DNA from: Mycolicibacterium rutilum
GTDB lineage: Bacteria > Actinomycetota > Actinomycetes > Mycobacteriales > Mycobacteriaceae
Direction of reading: 5' to 3'
Length of the DNA stretch: 64,000 nt
Assembly: GCF_900108565.1 (NCBI RefSeq)
Contig: NZ_LT629971.1
Location: 744,001-808,000, forward strand
Under the pieces are notes generated by a model. It ran no database searches and had not been told where the DNA came from. It saw nothing but the letters and a program-made list of their open reading frames with translations. The stretch's first letter is position 1. Every line of letters begins with the position of its first letter. A program made the translations under genes and the position numbers. Positions 24,843 to 33,505 of this stretch are shown piece after piece.

Positions 24843-25840
24843 GCGCGCTGCTGCAGGTCGCGGATCTGCGGGTCGGGTTCCGCACCGACGACGGCACGGT
24901 GCAGGCGGTCGACGGTGTGTCATTCGACGTGCGCGCAGGCGAGGTGCTGGCCATCGTCGGCGAGTCCGGATCGGGCAAAAGCGTGACCGCCCAGACGATC
25001 ACCGGATTGACCCGAGCGCCCAACGCCACCATCACCGGCTCCGTGACGTACGGGGGACGTGAGCTCGTCGACATGGACGACGACGGGCTGCGTGCCGTGC
25101 GCGGTGAGCAGATCGCGATGGTCTTCCAGGACCCGATGTCGTCGCTGAACCCCGTCTACCGGGTGGGTGACCAGATCGTGGAGATGATCCGCGCCCACCG
25201 CGACGTCTCGAGGGCCGAGGCCCGCGCCCAAACCGTCGAGCTGCTGCGGTCGGTGGGAATCGCCCGCCCCGAGAGCAGGATTCGCGATTACCCGCATCAG
25301 TTCTCCGGCGGTATGCGCCAGCGGGTGATGATCGCCATGGCGCTGGCCCTGGAACCGGCGCTGCTGATTGCCGACGAACCGACCACTGCACTCGATGTCA
25401 CCGTGCAGGCGCAGATCCTGGGGCTGCTCGACCGGCTCAACCGTGAGCGCGACCTGGCCGTCATCATGATCACCCACGACCTCGGCGTGGTCGCCGAACT
25501 CGCGGACCGGGTGCTGGTCATGTACGCCGGGCAGGTCGTCGAGGACGGCACGCTCGACGACATTTTCTACCGGCCGCAGCACCCCTACACCTCGGGGCTG
25601 CTGGGCTCGCTGACCCGGCTCGATCAGCCGCGTGGCGGCCGGTTGCCGCAGATCTCCGGTCAGCCTCCGTCGCTGCTGGCGCCGCCGCAGGGGTGCCGCT
25701 TCAGCCCGCGCTGCCCGTACGTGTTCGACAGGTGCGCGCAGCTACCCACACTCGAGATCCGTCCCGGTGCAACGCATCTGGACAGGTGCTGGCTCGATCA
25801 GGACCACAAGCAACAACTCAGGGAACCGGTGACGTCGTGA
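24839..25840 (+). CDS. peptide ABC transporter ATPase, OppD/DppD type
   Basis: A 333-residue ATPase with Walker [10 protein letters not shown]-loop [11 protein letters not shown], signature FSGGMRQR, Walker B LLIADEPT and H-loop MITHDLG. The C-terminal oligopeptide-transporter region has [15 protein letters not shown], whose cysteines resemble the 4Fe-4S-binding pattern reported for this ATPase class. The GTG at 24839 overlaps the permease stop by 4 bases. It pairs with the next ATPase. Confidence 0.9.
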   Translation: MSALLQVADLRVGFRTDDGTVQAVDGVSFDVRAGEVLAIVGESGSGKSVTAQTITGLTRAPNATITGSVTYGGRELVDMDDDGLRAVRGEQIAMVFQDPMSSLNPVYRVGDQIVEMIRAHRDVSRAEARAQTVELLRSVGIARPESRIRDYPHQFSGGMRQRVMIAMALALEPALLIADEPTTALDVTVQAQILGLLDRLNRERDLAVIMITHDLGVVAELADRVLVMYAGQVVEDGTLDDIFYRPQHPYTSGLLGSLTRLDQPRGGRLPQISGQPPSLLAPPQGCRFSPRCPYVFDRCAQLPTLEIRPGATHLDRCWLDQDHKQQLREPVTS

Positions 25841-26865
25841 CCAAGGGCGATCCGCTGCTGGAGGTCACCGACCTCGTCAAGCATTTCCCGATCAAGTCCG
25901 GGGTGGTGGTCGACCGCGAGGTCGCGCGGGTACGCGCCGTCGACGGCGTCAGCTTCACCCTCCACGAGGGCGAAACCCTCGGCCTGGTCGGCGAATCCGG
26001 CTGCGGCAAGTCGACGCTGTGCCGGGCGCTGCTGCAACTCACCACACCCACCTCGGGTTCGGTGAAGTTCCAGGGCGACGAACTCGTCGGGCGGTCGACG
26101 CGCGAGCTGCGCCCGCTGCGCAGACAGATGCAGATGGTGTTCCAGGATCCGTTCGCATCGCTGAACCCGCGCAAGCGGGTGGGCCAGATCATCGGTGACC
26201 CGATGAAGCTGCACGGCATCGCCGACGGCGCCGAGTTGATGCGGCGCGTACAGGACCTCCTCGACCGGGTCGGCCTGAACGCCGAGCACTACAACCGGTT
26301 CCCGCACGAGTTCTCCGGCGGCCAGCGTCAGCGCATCGGCATCGCCAGGGCGCTGGCGCTGCGGCCGAAGTTCATCGTCCTCGACGAACCCGTGTCCGCG
26401 CTCGACGTCTCGGTGCAGGCCCAGATCATCAACCTGCTCAAGGATGTGCAGGACGAGTACGCGTTGTCGTTTTTGTTTGTCGCGCACGATCTCGGTGTGG
26501 TGCGGCATGTTTCGGACCGGGTCGCGGTGATGTACCTCGGGCGCATCGTCGAGGAGTCCGGTGCCGACGACCTGTTCGCACAGCCGATCCACCCCTACTC
26601 GACCGCACTGCTGTCGGCGATCCCGATCCCGGACCCCCGCCGCAACGCCGCGCGCGAGCGACTCGTGCTCGACGGTGATGTGCCCAGCCCGATCGACCCG
26701 CCGCTCGGCTGCCGCTTTCACACCCGGTGCCCGTGGGCGACCGAGGTGTGCACCTCCGACGACCCGCTCCTCGTCGAGCACACGGCCGGTCACGCGGCGG
26801 CATGCCATCATCCGCGCCACGTCGCCGAGAGCCTGGCGACGCGGTCGGGAGTGCAGCGGATCTAA
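25837..26865 (+). CDS. peptide ABC transporter ATPase, OppF/DppF type
   Basis: A 342-residue ATPase with Walker A GESGCGKST, Q-loop VFQDPFASLNPRKRV, signature FSGGQRQR, Walker B FIVLDEPVSALDVS and the C-terminal GCRFHTRCPWATEVC cluster. The GTG at 25837 overlaps the OppD-type stop by 4 bases; open sequence upstream of it is in the preceding gene and is not part of this protein. It is the last gene of the operon. Its end overlaps the convergent Hsp70-like gene by 4 bases. Confidence 0.9.
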   Translation: MTKGDPLLEVTDLVKHFPIKSGVVVDREVARVRAVDGVSFTLHEGETLGLVGESGCGKSTLCRALLQLTTPTSGSVKFQGDELVGRSTRELRPLRRQMQMVFQDPFASLNPRKRVGQIIGDPMKLHGIADGAELMRRVQDLLDRVGLNAEHYNRFPHEFSGGQRQRIGIARALALRPKFIVLDEPVSALDVSVQAQIINLLKDVQDEYALSFLFVAHDLGVVRHVSDRVAVMYLGRIVEESGADDLFAQPIHPYSTALLSAIPIPDPRRNAARERLVLDGDVPSPIDPPLGCRFHTRCPWATEVCTSDDPLLVEHTAGHAAACHHPRHVAESLATRSGVQRI

Positions 26866-28526
26866 GGCGCGGGCGCCGGTACCGGGATCGGTATCGGCAC
26901 CGGTACGAACGGGACGGTCAGATACGTCGTGGTCATCGGCGTCGTCGCCGGAGTCGTCGTCGTGGTGGTGGTCGTGGTGGTCGGCGACGTCGTTGTCGTT
27001 GTCGTTGTCGTCGTTGTCGTTGTCGTCGTTGTCGTTGTCGTCGTCGTGGTGGTCGTCGGTGGTGTGGTGGTCGTGGTGGGTACGGTCGTCGTCCACGTCG
27101 TCTCGGTCACCGGCGGCGGAGGCGGCGGCGCGCTGGTGACGGTGACGGTCTCCACGGGCGGCGGTGGCTGCGCCGGTGGCGGCGGCTCGGCCGACACGGG
27201 GACCGGGGCCGGCGGCGACGCGGTCGTGCGCGGCACCTCGCTGACGCCGGTGCTGCCTGTCGCGCTGGTCAGGGCGATCGCCACACCGCCGACCGCGACC
27301 AGCGCGATCGCCGCCGCCGCGCCGAACACCAGCCCGGGCAGGCGCTGCCACGCGCGGGGTTGGTCGATCGGGCCGGTCGCGGGCACGTACTGCACCGGCG
27401 GGCGCAGCGAGCCGGTGTCATAGACGGGTGCGTAGGGCTCGGGGCCGGTGTAGGGCACGGGCTCGTCGGCGGGTCCGTCGTCCTGCGACCACGCCAGGGC
27501 GCGAAACGTCGCTGAACCGGGCGCCTCCGCCGAGACCTGGGCCACCGGCGCGATGCCCGTTTCGGCTTCGGCGGCCGACGCCGTCGCACCCAAGGCAACC
27601 GCACCGGCTGCGGCGTCGAGGCCCGGTTGCGGCGTCGTGATCACCGGCACGCCCGTGTGCACCCCGAGCCGCGCACCGACCGCCGGGATGCTCGCGCCGC
27701 CACCGACGGCCACCACGGCCGCGAGATCCGGGTAGCCGATTCCGTTGCGCTGCAACGTCATATCCAGCGCGCTGAGCACCCCCTCGAGAGGCGCGGCGAG
27801 CAATTCGTCCAAGCCGGCGCGGGTCAACTGGATCTCGGCACGGCGGCCGGGTAGTTCGGCCACCACGTTCGTCGCGGGCGATGCCGACAGGCGCTCCTTG
27901 GCGGCGCGGCAGTCCTCGCGCAGCCGCGTCAGCGACCCCACCGCGGCGGTCCCGGCCGGGTCGACGTCGCCGGGCAGACCGTCGAGGACGCGGCCCAGCA
28001 GCGCCTGGTCGATCGCATCGCCGGAAAAGTCCGTGTGGCGGGTGGTCTCGTCGATCGCCTCGAACGCCGCCCCGGCGTCGGCGAGCGTGATGCTCGTGCC
28101 GCCGCCGCCGAAATCGAGCAGCGCCACCACACCCTGCGTCGGCAGGCCCGTTCCAATGCGCAGCGCGGTCAGCGACGCCACCGCATCCGGCACCAACCGC
28201 GCGGACGCCAGTACCGGATGCGCCCGCAGCGCGGTGCGCAGGGCGCGCGTCGCGGCGGCACCCCAGTGCGCGGGCACGGCCACCGTCGCATCGGCGGCGG
28301 GCGCGTCGACCAGCGCGGCCAGCGCCTCGACCAGCAGTTGTTCGGCCGGATATGCCGAACCGTCGGCGGCGACCAGCGGCACCGGGTCGCCGATCCGCTC
28401 GACGAAGCCGGTGATGGTCTCGCCGTCCGGCAAGATGTGCACCGAACGACGCATCACGGGTTGATTGCCGACGCGTACCGCGACCAGATTCGTCGTCCCG
28501 ATCGACAACCCCAGGGGGTCGCTCAT
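26862..28526 (-). CDS. Hsp70-like membrane protein with poly-threonine tail (Rv0312-like)
   Basis: A 554-residue protein. Residues about 1-340 form an Hsp70/actin-type ATPase domain without the usual substrate-binding domain: LGLSIGTTNLVAVRV (phosphate-1 loop), VALLDFGGGGTSITLAD (phosphate-2) and AAVVAVGGGASIPAVG (adenosine loop). A linker leads to one membrane helix (LVFGAAAAIALVAVGGVAIALTSA, about 405-430). A Pro-rich stretch follows, then long runs of Thr (about residues 480-535), ending VPFVPVPIPIPVPAPAP. It matches the proline/threonine-rich Rv0312 as remembered. The ATG at 28526 starts at the conserved domain; upstream in-frame codons give only basic, unrelated residues. Function unknown. 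Confidence 0.8.
   Translation of the reverse strand: MSDPLGLSIGTTNLVAVRVGNQPVMRRSVHILPDGETITGFVERIGDPVPLVAADGSAYPAEQLLVEALAALVDAPAADATVAVPAHWGAAATRALRTALRAHPVLASARLVPDAVASLTALRIGTGLPTQGVVALLDFGGGGTSITLADAGAAFEAIDETTRHTDFSGDAIDQALLGRVLDGLPGDVDPAGTAAVGSLTRLREDCRAAKERLSASPATNVVAELPGRRAEIQLTRAGLDELLAAPLEGVLSALDMTLQRNGIGYPDLAAVVAVGGGASIPAVGARLGVHTGVPVITTPQPGLDAAAGAVALGATASAAEAETGIAPVAQVSAEAPGSATFRALAWSQDDGPADEPVPYTGPEPYAPVYDTGSLRPPVQYVPATGPIDQPRAWQRLPGLVFGAAAAIALVAVGGVAIALTSATGSTGVSEVPRTTASPPAPVPVSAEPPPPAQPPPPVETVTVTSAPPPPPPVTETTWTTTVPTTTTTPPTTTTTTTTTTTTTTTTTTTTTTTSPTTTTTTTTTTPATTPMTTTYLTVPFVPVPIPIPVPAPAP
26992..27044 (-). repeat. short tandem repeat encoding poly-threonine
   Basis: On the plus strand, units of GTTGTC and GTCGTT arrange into a 15-base period within a larger GTC/GTT/GTG-only stretch (about 26960-27070). 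On the coding strand these are ACN threonine codons of the Hsp70-like protein. Repeat length changes here would be in frame only in multiples of three. Confidence 0.8.
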
Positions 28527-28638
28527 AACGGACCACACGATAGCCCTCCGGCGTCGTCTGATCCCTCCGACACTCCGGTGACGAACCACGTTCGGCGACC
28601 ACGGTTTTGGGCCTGGTCAAACGGGTACCTGCAATGCC

Positions 28639-30144
28639 ATGACTTCTCTGTGGCTGGCAAACCGCGTCGAACAACCGGCACCGGCCGATCCGCTGGCCGA
28701 ATCCGACCGATCCGCCGACGTCGTGGTGGTGGGCGCGGGCATCACGGGGCTGATCACCGCGGTGCTCCTGGCGCGCGCCGGCAAGGACGTGCTGGTGCTC
28801 GAGGCGTTCCGGGTGGGCGCGGGCGCAACCGGCAACACGACCGCCAAGATCAGCCTGCTGCAGAGCACCAAGCTGTCCAAGATCGTGTCCAAACACGGCG
28901 CCAAGACGGCCGGCCAGTACGTCGAGGGCAACCGCGAGGGCCAGCAGTGGCTCGTGCAGCACTGCGAGGCGCACGGGTTGTCGGTGCAACGCGAGGACGC
29001 CTACACCTACGCGCAGTCCGAGCAGGGCGTGGGCATGGTGCGCGAGGAGTTGCAGGCATGCGAGGCCGCCGGACTGGACGTCGAGTGGGTCGACGACGCC
29101 GATGTGCCGTTCCCGTTCCACGGTGCGGTCAAGTTGGGCGAGCAGGCGCAGTTCGATCCGATGCCGTTGCTCGACAGCCTGGTCGTCGAACTCGACGAGC
29201 GCGGCGGGCGGCTGGCGCAAGGCGTTCGGGTGCAGAAGGTTTCGACCGATGGCGACGGTTTGACGCTGGGCGTACGCACCTTGACCGGGGGCGAGTTCGA
29301 CGTGCACGCCAAGCAGTGCGTGCTCGCGACGGGGATCCCGATCCTGGACCGCGGCGGCTTTTTCGCCCGCCTCAAACCGCAACGCTCCTACTGCATGGCC
29401 TACAAGGTGCCCGGAAACATCACCCGCGGCATGTACATCTCCGCCGACTCGCCCACCCGGTCGCTGCGGTACGCGCCGACCCCCGACGGTGACCGGCTCA
29501 TCGCCGGCGGCGCGGGCCATCCCGTCGGCCACGAGAAGAGCCCGGCCTCGTCGGTGCAGGAGCTCGACCAGTGGACGAAGCTGCACTTTCCCGGCGCGAT
29601 GCAGACGCATTACTGGTCGGCACAGGACTATTCACCGATCGACGAGCTGCCCTACGTCGGACCGATCCTGCCCGGTAACGAGAAGATCTTCGTCGCAACG
29701 GGTTTCGACAAGTGGGGCATGACGAACGGGACCGCGGCGGCGCTGGCGCTGGCGAGCCGCATCCTGGGCGGACGGATGGACTGGGCCGAGGCGTTCGACA
29801 GCTGGAGCCCGCACGAGCTGTCCGGCATTCCGAAGGCGCTGCAGACCAACGCCCAGGTCGGTTTCTACCTGGCGCGGGGCTGGATCACCCCGGTCACGCG
29901 GATCGCCAACCGGACCCCGGAGGAGGGCGGCGTGGTCAGCGGTCCGCCGTGGGATCTGGAAGCCCGCAGCGTGGTGGACGGTTGCGAGTACCGGGTGTCG
30001 CCGGTGTGCCCGCATCTGGGCGGCATCGTCAACTGGAACGACGCCGACGAATCGTGGGAGTGCCCGCTGCACGGGTCCCGTTTCGCGCCGGACGGCACCC
30101 TGCTCGAAGGCCCGGCGACGCGCAATCTCACTGCGGCTCGGTGA
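28639..30144 (+). CDS. FAD-dependent oxidoreductase with C-terminal Rieske domain
   Basis: A 501-residue fusion. Residues about 25-400 are a DAO-type FAD oxidoreductase: dinucleotide-binding VVVVGAGITGLITAVLLARAG with the Glu of VLVLEAF ending beta-2, GNTTAKISLLQ, and the C-terminal FAD contact KIFVATGFDKWGMTNGTAAALALA. Residues about 415-495 are a Rieske 2Fe-2S domain with Cys457/His459 (CPHLGG) and Cys475/His478 (CPLHGS). This IPR/YhfW-like architecture suggests oxidation of a small molecule with electron transfer through the cluster; substrate unknown. It is divergent from the Hsp70-like gene and overlaps the next, convergent gene by 17 bases. Confidence 0.85.
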   Translation: MTSLWLANRVEQPAPADPLAESDRSADVVVVGAGITGLITAVLLARAGKDVLVLEAFRVGAGATGNTTAKISLLQSTKLSKIVSKHGAKTAGQYVEGNREGQQWLVQHCEAHGLSVQREDAYTYAQSEQGVGMVREELQACEAAGLDVEWVDDADVPFPFHGAVKLGEQAQFDPMPLLDSLVVELDERGGRLAQGVRVQKVSTDGDGLTLGVRTLTGGEFDVHAKQCVLATGIPILDRGGFFARLKPQRSYCMAYKVPGNITRGMYISADSPTRSLRYAPTPDGDRLIAGGAGHPVGHEKSPASSVQELDQWTKLHFPGAMQTHYWSAQDYSPIDELPYVGPILPGNEKIFVATGFDKWGMTNGTAAALALASRILGGRMDWAEAFDSWSPHELSGIPKALQTNAQVGFYLARGWITPVTRIANRTPEEGGVVSGPPWDLEARSVVDGCEYRVSPVCPHLGGIVNWNDADESWECPLHGSRFAPDGTLLEGPATRNLTAAR

Positions 30145-30889
30145 CTTTCGCCGTCTCGGGCAGCAGCCGACGCACGGCGATCGACGCGAGCACGCCGATC
30201 ACGATCAGCGTGATCCCGACGGTGTCGGACACCTCGTCCGACACCCAGCCGACGATGCCGGTGATCACGACGAACGGCGGCAGCCAGTCGACCGCGCCCG
30301 CCCACGACGTCGTCTCCCCGGTCGCGTACTCGGGATAGAACTCGGTGAACGCCGTGGCGAAGACGAGCGCGCCGATCGGGATGATCCACGCGGTCCAGAA
30401 GTTGTCGTTGTCGTGCAACACGGCGTCGCCGATGCCGCCCGAGATCGCCGACACCACGAACGCGAAGGCCCAGGCGCCGGTGATCGCGAAGTTGATCCGC
30501 CGGAACTGGTCGGTGTCCCAGTGCTCGGGTGGCGTGGTGTCCTTCGCATACGCCATGGTGAAGGGGCGGCGCACGATCAGCGTGCCGACGGCGAATGCGG
30601 CGAGCACGATGTTGCTGAGTTCGCCGGCCCACAGGTCGAGCCAGTCGATCACCCCGGCGGGCGCGAGCAGGCCGATCACCGCCAGCACGCCGAAGTAGCC
30701 GACCGACAGCGCTTCGAGGGCGTGCACGGGAACGCCGCGCCGGGTGCCGACCCACAACGTCAGCAGCGCCAGACCCAGCGCCGCCGCCGCGGATTCCTCG
30801 AACCTGCCGGGACCGGCGACGACCGCCATCAGAATCCACGGCGCCAGCCCGGCGAACGGAGATTTGACGTAGGCGTCGATGAATTTCAT
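30128..30889 (-). CDS. multi-pass membrane protein of unknown function
   Basis: A 253-residue integral membrane protein with about seven hydrophobic segments (for example APWILMAVVAG, SAAAALGLALLTLWVG, FGVLAVIGLLAPAGV, FAITGAWAFAFVVSAI, WIIPIGALVFATAFTEFYP, VVITGIVGWV, ITLIVIGVLASIAV). A central loop RRPFTMAYAKDTTPPEHWDTDQFRRIN faces one side and is the most distinctive region. The ATG at 30889 begins MKFIDAYVKSPFAGLAPW. I do not recognise a characterised family. It is divergent from the NTF2-like gene, 45 bases away. Confidence 0.7.
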   Translation of the reverse strand: MKFIDAYVKSPFAGLAPWILMAVVAGPGRFEESAAAALGLALLTLWVGTRRGVPVHALEALSVGYFGVLAVIGLLAPAGVIDWLDLWAGELSNIVLAAFAVGTLIVRRPFTMAYAKDTTPPEHWDTDQFRRINFAITGAWAFAFVVSAISGGIGDAVLHDNDNFWTAWIIPIGALVFATAFTEFYPEYATGETTSWAGAVDWLPPFVVITGIVGWVSDEVSDTVGITLIVIGVLASIAVRRLLPETAKVTEPQ

Positions 30890-30934
30890 GAGCGGACTGT
30901 ACGCGCTGCGAGGGGGTTGTGTTGCAATGTCGGC

Positions 30935-31393
30935 ATGGGTGACATCGAAGAGATCCAGCAAGTCAAGTTCCGGTACCTGCGTGCGTTGGACACCAAGCAC
31001 TGGGACGACTTCGCGGCGACGCTGACCGAGGACGTGGTCGGCAAGTACGGCGAGTCGATCGGCGAGGACCACCACTTCACCGACCGCGATGAGTTGGTCA
31101 CGTTCATGCGCAACTCGCTGGGCCCGGAGATCATCACCGAACACCGCGTCACCCATCCGGAGATCACTGTCGACGGTGACGAGGCGACCGGCACCTGGTA
31201 CCTGCAGGACCGGGTGATCGCGGCCGACTTCAACTTCATGTTGATCGGCGCCGGTTTCTATCACGACCGGTACCGCCGGACCAGTGACGGCTGGAGGATC
31301 TGCGAAACGGGTTACGACCGCACCTACGACGCGTCGATGTCGTTGGAGGCGCTCAACTTCAAGGTGAAACCCGGTCGCGCTTTAAATATCTGA
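30935..31393 (+). CDS. SnoaL/NTF2-like protein (Rv0310c-like position)
   Basis: A 152-residue alpha+beta cone protein of the NTF2/SnoaL superfamily: DIEEIQQVKFRYLRALDTKHWDDFAATLTEDVV at the start, GDEATGTWYLQDRVI and HDRYRRTSDGWRICETGYDRTY later. Members include steroid isomerase-like enzymes, dehydratases and binding proteins; the active-site set here does not decide. The ATG at 30935 starts at the expected first helix. It is monocistronic, ending 18 bases from a convergent gene. Confidence 0.75.
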   Translation: MGDIEEIQQVKFRYLRALDTKHWDDFAATLTEDVVGKYGESIGEDHHFTDRDELVTFMRNSLGPEIITEHRVTHPEITVDGDEATGTWYLQDRVIAADFNFMLIGAGFYHDRYRRTSDGWRICETGYDRTYDASMSLEALNFKVKPGRALNI

Positions 31394-31411
31394 CCACGGG
31401 ATATCTGAGCG

Positions 31412-32065
31412 CTACTGCGCGATCGCGATCACCGCGCCGGGGCGTAGCCAGCGCATGATGTCGACGAGCGTGTTGTCGTCGATGGCCACACATCCCGCGG
31501 TCGGTCCGCCGTCGGTGGCGTGCAGGAAGAACGCGCCGCCGTTGCCTGGCACCCGCGCCTTGTTGACGCCCATCACGACGGCGTGGACGTATTGCGGGAT
31601 CTGCAGGTTCTCGGTGCCGCTGGCGGGGTCGGTGTTGAACGGGCACTGCGACTTCTCGCAGACCTGCATGGTGTTGTAGGTCGGGCTTTTCATGTCGCCG
31701 TCCCACCAGTGGTTGGGCCCGACCTGGACGTACTGCAGGCCGCCACCGGGATTGGGCGCGGTGCCGAAGGCGAAGTCGAGCGAGAACACGCCCATCGGCG
31801 TCTTCATCTGGCCGTCGTGGGTCTGGGGCGCCATGCCGTTGGCGCCGATCCGCGCCGGGATCCCGGCGGCGACGGGCTGCCAACCCGCGGCGGTGCGCTG
31901 GTAGACGTCCATCTTGGCCTTCGAACCGCCAACGCCGACAACAGAAATCACTTGGGTGGCGCGGCCCACCGACTGGGCGAACCACGGCGTCATCTGTGCT
32001 GCGGCGACCGGGGACACGGCCACCGTCAGCACCGCCGCACAGATCAACGTCAGCAGCCGGCGCAC
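31412..32065 (-). CDS. exported L,D-transpeptidase-fold protein (Rv0309-like)
   Basis: A 217-residue protein with a signal peptide (MRRLLTLICAAVLTVAVSPVAAAQ) and a YkuD-type catalytic domain. The probable catalytic centre is HATDGGPTAGCVAIDD, with His182 and Cys192. The classical L,D-transpeptidase motif is S/T-H-G-C; here the His before Gly-Cys is Ala (TAGC), as in the divergent YkuD group to which Rv0309 belongs. Two further cysteines (VCEKSQC, 136 and 141) probably form a disulfide. A cell-wall role is inferred. It lies 9 bases after the SRPBCC gene and probably shares its transcript. Confidence 0.8.
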   Translation of the reverse strand: MRRLLTLICAAVLTVAVSPVAAAQMTPWFAQSVGRATQVISVVGVGGSKAKMDVYQRTAAGWQPVAAGIPARIGANGMAPQTHDGQMKTPMGVFSLDFAFGTAPNPGGGLQYVQVGPNHWWDGDMKSPTYNTMQVCEKSQCPFNTDPASGTENLQIPQYVHAVVMGVNKARVPGNGGAFFLHATDGGPTAGCVAIDDNTLVDIMRWLRPGAVIAIAQ

Positions 32066-32074
32066 CGGCTCATG

Positions 32075-32902
32075 CTAAGTGGCGATGGGCTCCGGTTGGA
32101 GTACGCCACGCAGCCAGGCGGACCACTTCGGTTGTTCGGCGGCCGCGACCTGCTCGGCGTCGTCGCCGTAGAGGTAGATGCTGACCGTGGTGTAGGCCTG
32201 CTCCCCGACCGTGCACGCACCGACGAGCGCCACGCCGGCGGCGGGTCGATCGATCCGCACGCTGATCAGGCGCGCGCGGCCGTCCTGGTGGATGTGGCTG
32301 ACCGCACCGGCCAGCGGTGGTGCGTCTGAGGGGGTTTCGCGGCGTTCACCGACGTCGGCGCCGGCGAGCCCCAACGCCGCGGTGACCCGCTGCCACGCCG
32401 ACAGCTCGCTGTCCGAGGTCTCCGCGGCGGCGTGCACCAGCGCCGAACGCTCCCCGGGAAAGTCGGCGAGGTAGACCTTGAGCACCTCGAAAAACCCGGG
32501 CCACCCGGTCTCGAAGCTCTCCATCTCGTCGTCCCAGTCGTCGCGGTCGGTGAACAGGCTGTGCACCATGCGGATCACGCACCGGTCACCGGAGCGGCTG
32601 GTGACAGTCACCTCGGTGGCCAGCGGTGGCGCGTCACCGCTCCAGTCGTACTCCTCGTAGGCGAACCGGCGCGGCGGGTCCCACGCCGTCACCGTGCCGG
32701 CTTGTACGGCCTCGCCGCAGTTCTCGTCGCCGAAGTCGAACCGCACGGCGCCGCCGACGTGTTCCTCGACCGAGGTGGGCGTGAACCAGGCACTCATGCC
32801 GACGCCGGTGGCGATGGCCTGCCACACCTGTTCCGGGGTGCCGGGCACGAGGACGTCCGTCGACACCCAGCGGCGACCGGATTCGTCTTTGTTCACGGGC
32901 AT
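32075..32902 (-). CDS. SRPBCC (AHSA1-like) domain protein
   Basis: A 275-residue protein whose first about 145 residues form an AHSA1-type START/SRPBCC fold: WVSTDVLVPGTPEQVWQAIATGVGMSAWFTP, GDENCGEAVQAGTVTAWDPPRRFAYEEY, and GWPGFFEVLKVYLADFPGE. The remaining about 110 residues are a separate less familiar domain. The ATG at 32902 follows AGGAGGAG. It overlaps the preceding ArsR-type regulator by 10 bases. This regulator-SRPBCC pairing is common in actinobacteria; such SRPBCC proteins bind hydrophobic ligands, but the ligand is unknown. Confidence 0.8.
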   Translation of the reverse strand: MPVNKDESGRRWVSTDVLVPGTPEQVWQAIATGVGMSAWFTPTSVEEHVGGAVRFDFGDENCGEAVQAGTVTAWDPPRRFAYEEYDWSGDAPPLATEVTVTSRSGDRCVIRMVHSLFTDRDDWDDEMESFETGWPGFFEVLKVYLADFPGERSALVHAAAETSDSELSAWQRVTAALGLAGADVGERRETPSDAPPLAGAVSHIHQDGRARLISVRIDRPAAGVALVGACTVGEQAYTTVSIYLYGDDAEQVAAAEQPKWSAWLRGVLQPEPIAT

Positions 32903-33489
32903 TTCGTCTCCTCCTGCGGTGCCGGGTAGGCGGCCACCATCAGCCGGTAGCCGCGGGCCTGTGGATCGGTTTCGTCGTGGTAGCGGGCCGCCAGTGCGGT
33001 GACCGCGTCGGAGAGGTCGCGCGTGAACGCCGCCCGTTCGGCGGGTGAGCGGAACCGGATCGTGGTGTCGATCGACAACGTGGCCAGTCGCTTGTCCTTC
33101 GCGCGCGCCGTCGCCCACAGGTCACCGACTTCGCGGACCGCGCGGGCGGCCAGCGCGATCAGGTAGCTGGCGGACAGCCGGTCGTGGGTGCGGCCGGGAT
33201 CGGTGGCGACCGGTCCCATCGCGCTCGGCGACACCACGTACGACGCGGCGGTCGCCAGCAGCAGCCGCTCGCGCAGTCCGCCCCACTGGCGCTCGCCGGC
33301 CTCGGCGACGAGGCGATGCTCCTGCAGGGCACGCAGATGGTAGTTGACCTTCTGCCGCGAGATGCCGATGCGCGAGGCGAGGGTGGCCGCCGAGGCCGGT
33401 TCGGTCAGCTCGGCGAGCAGGCGGTTGCGGATCGGGTCCAGCGCGATCACCGCCGCGGCGGGGTCGGCGATCACCTCGACGTCGAGCAT
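32893..33489 (-). CDS. ArsR-type winged-helix transcriptional regulator
   Basis: A 198-residue regulator. An N-terminal winged helix-turn-helix (DPIRNRLLAELTEPASAATLASRIGISRQKVNYHLRALQEHRLV, about 18-62) is followed by a longer C-terminal region than in simple ArsR proteins; there is no metal-binding CxC motif. The ATG at 33489 is chosen because an upstream in-frame TTG at 33525 lies inside the palindromic operator. It overlaps the SRPBCC gene by 10 bases, so both are cotranscribed. The palindrome 17 bases upstream suggests autoregulation and control of the divergent gene. Confidence 0.8.
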   Translation of the reverse strand: MLDVEVIADPAAAVIALDPIRNRLLAELTEPASAATLASRIGISRQKVNYHLRALQEHRLVAEAGERQWGGLRERLLLATAASYVVSPSAMGPVATDPGRTHDRLSASYLIALAARAVREVGDLWATARAKDKRLATLSIDTTIRFRSPAERAAFTRDLSDAVTALAARYHDETDPQARGYRLMVAAYPAPQEETKCP

Positions 33490-33505
33490 GGCGCCATACT
33501 CGCCC

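Noticed and set aside
26960..27070. Dense short repeats first considered as a CRISPR or noncoding satellite
   Set aside because: The repeats lie in frame inside a gene and encode threonines; there are no spacers or cas genes.
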